From: Paenibacillus sp. JCM 18996
GTDB taxonomy: Bacteria > Bacillota > Bacilli > Paenibacillales > NBRC-103111
Assembly (NCBI GenBank): GCA_001313085.1
Contig: BBFE01000006.1
Coordinates: 58,668-122,667, forward strand
Direction of reading: 5' to 3'
DNA: 64,000 nt
Each line of letters starts with the position of its first letter. The stretch's first letter is position 1. The position numbers were made by a program, and so were the translations under genes. Positions 62,522 to 64,000 of this stretch are shown here, one piece after another. The notes below the pieces were generated by a model that saw only the letters and a list, made by a program, of their open reading frames with translations, was not told the DNA's origin and ran no database searches.

Positions 62522-63768
62522 TTATTCGCGGATTTGGCCGTTGCCTTGTACGATGTATTTCGTAGAGGTTAATGCGGGCAGGCCCATCGGTCCTCTGGCG
62601 TGAAGCTTCTGGGTGGAGATGCCGATCTCCGCTCCGAAGCCGAATTCGAATCCGTCCGTGAAGCGGGTTGACGCGTTATGGTACACCGCTGCGGCATCGA
62701 CTTCACGAAGAAATCGGCCCGCGTTCTCTTCATTTTCCGTAACTATGCATTCCGAATGCTTTGTTCCATGGTTCCGGATATGCTCCAACGCTTCATCCAA
62801 ACCGGACACGATCTTTACATTCAAAATGTAGTCATTGTACTCCGTGTCCCAGTCGGCTTCGGAAGCTGCCTCAATCCAGGGGACCATCTCCTTAGCCCGA
62901 GGGCAGCCTCTAAGCTCCACGTTGGCTTCGCGGAACTTTTCCGCCAGCGCAGGCCAGTGAAGGTCGGCGTAATTTAGGTGCATAAGCAGCGTCTCCATAG
63001 AATTGCACACGGAAGGGCGCTGAACCTTCGCATTAATGGCAATACGGGCAGCCGTTTCTTCCACGGCGCCTGGTCTATATAAGTATGGCATATCCCTGCG
63101 CCTGTTTCAATTACGGGAACTGTGGCGTTCTGCACTACGTTTTGGATCAAAAAAGCGCCTCCCCGGGGAATGAGCACATCCAGCAGGCCGTTCAGCTTCA
63201 GCATTTCATCCACAGAGGAACGGTCGGAGCTCATTATGATCTGGAGCGCCTCCTCGGGAACGGAAGTTTTGACCATAGCTTGATGCAGCACTTCGACGAT
63301 CCGTTCATTGGAATAGAGCGCTGCAGAGCCTCCGCGCAGCACGACCGCATTGCCGGTCTTGAGGCACAAGCCTGCCGCGTCTACGGTCACGTTAGGCCGC
63401 GCCTCGTAGATGATGCCGATCACGCCGATCGGGACGCGAAGCTTATGGATAAGCAGTCCGTTAGGCCTGCGGATTTCCTCCAGAATATCGCCGGTCGGGT
63501 CCGCAAGCCCGGCGATCTGCTTCAAGCCCTCCGCCATGGCGGCTACGCGGTCAGGGTTTAAAGCCAGCCGGTCGAGCAGGGAAGGGGAGGTGCCGTTGTT
63601 CCTGCCTCTCTGCAGGTCTTTCTTATTGGCTTCGATGATTGAATCTCGCTCTTCCAGCAGTTCGCCGGCCATCCGCAGCAGCGCTTCGTTCTTTTGCTCC
63701 GTCGTCAAAGCGCCCAAGCGGTAGGCGGCGTTTTTGGCGAGCTGCGCTTTTCTTTTCACTTCACTCAT
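62522..63768 (-). CDS. proA: glutamate-5-semialdehyde dehydrogenase
   Basis: Second step of proline synthesis, NADPH-dependent reduction of glutamyl phosphate. VPIGVIGIIYEARPNVTVDA, KTGNAVVLRGGSAA, IPRGGAFLI, and the catalytic Cys region PSVCNSMETLLMH are visible. About 415 residues. One break, near 63078, separates IDQAPW from the Cys domain. The ATG at 63768 follows GGAGAAG on this strand. The end IVQGNGQIRE is typical. Confidence 0.93.
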
Positions 63769-63805
63769 GGGTATCTTCTCCTTCGGCGTTGACTGTACAT
63801 TATAC

Positions 63806-64000
63806 TTAGACCTGCTGCAGGCTGACCCACTCATCCCGGTGGATCACCTCGATGCGGCTCACATCAACCCGCTTGGCGACCTCATCCGTGGACAACCCGG
63901 CCACCGCCTGCAGCTGCCAGGCGGCGTAGTTGACCACTCCGCGGCCGACGATCCGGCCGTCCGCGCCAACAACCTCGACCACATCGCCGGGATGGAATCC
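63806..64000 (-). CDS. proB: glutamate 5-kinase, C-terminal PUA domain (partial)
   Basis: The last 64 residues of ProB: HPGDVVEVVGADGRIVGRG, VVNYAAWQLQAVAGLSTDEV and EVIHRDEWVSLQQV. This is the PUA domain found in bacterial glutamate kinases. The rest lies beyond the right edge. It is first in the proB-proA-proC order; proA starts about 40 bp further on. Confidence 0.88.
   Translation of the reverse strand, partial: GFHPGDVVEVVGADGRIVGRGVVNYAAWQLQAVAGLSTDEVAKRVDVSRIEVIHRDEWVSLQQV

Noticed and set aside
1..64000. Programmed frameshifting or widespread transcriptional slippage as the explanation for broken genes
   Set aside because: Slippage on A/T runs could restore some genes, but many breaks are single losses from short G or C runs, which slippage does not repair. 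In-frame triple lengthening also occurs. An artefact explains all of these.
1..64000. CRISPR arrays, tRNA or rRNA genes, prophage, insertion sequences
   Set aside because: No regularly spaced repeats, no cloverleaf or rRNA-like sequence and no transposase or integrase frames were seen. The only tRNA-related RNAs are the two T-boxes.

Overview
The window looks like the chromosome of a Paenibacillus-type member of the Bacillales. The evidence is gene order and content: mtrB (TRAP) close to hepT-menG-ubiA-ubiX-mqnA-hepS-ndk-cheR, then aroC-aroB-aroH-trpEDCFBA-hisC-tyrA; qcrABC-ypjA-ypjB; dapB-mgsA-bshB1-bshA-cca-birA-panBCD-dinG; asnS-dnaD; and leader RNAs typical of Firmicutes (a TRAP target and T-boxes). 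No rRNA, tRNA, CRISPR array, prophage or intact insertion sequence was seen.

Layout. 1-4.5 kb: end of a membrane protein, a His-rich small protein and two half-size ABC exporters. 4.5-10.4 kb: TRAP and the isoprenoid/menaquinone genes; mqnA with ubiA and ubiX points to the futalosine route, with HepT/HepS making the side chain. 10.6-23.8 kb: ndk, cheR, then the shikimate, tryptophan, histidine and tyrosine supra-operon. The trp genes have their own promoter followed at once by an 11-triplet TRAP site, whose protein is encoded 10 kb upstream. 23.8-28.5 kb: a candidate small RNA, an ECF sigma/anti-sigma pair and small genes. 28.6-34 kb: the cytochrome bc complex and sporulation-type genes. 34.2-47.4 kb: lysine, methylglyoxal, bacillithiol, CCA-adding, biotin and pantothenate genes, then dinG and rex. 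47.7-54.5 kb: an MtaD-type deaminase, an FtsH-like protease with a small membrane partner, decayed hbd and ackA fragments, asnS and dnaD. 54.5-57 kb: two tandem leucine T-boxes in front of leuA. 57-59 kb: a gene-poor patch with AraC and FtsW/RodA remnants around a phytanoyl-CoA dioxygenase-type gene. 59-64 kb (minus strand): mtnB-mtnX-mtnW and proC-proA-proB.

The most striking property is global: most genes are interrupted by single-run length changes. Runs of A or T that the protein frame requires to be 5 or 6 long are written as 6, 7 or 8. Runs of G or C that should be 3 or 4 are written one short. Some runs are lengthened by exactly three and leave the frame open. The ends given here for broken genes are those of the reconstructed gene, reading through these sites. 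I think this is a consensus-sequence artefact rather than mass gene death, because the affected genes are essential and otherwise perfectly conserved. The hbd, ackA, araC and ftsW/rodA pieces are different: they lack whole domains and, in two cases, carry true stop substitutions, so they are real decay.
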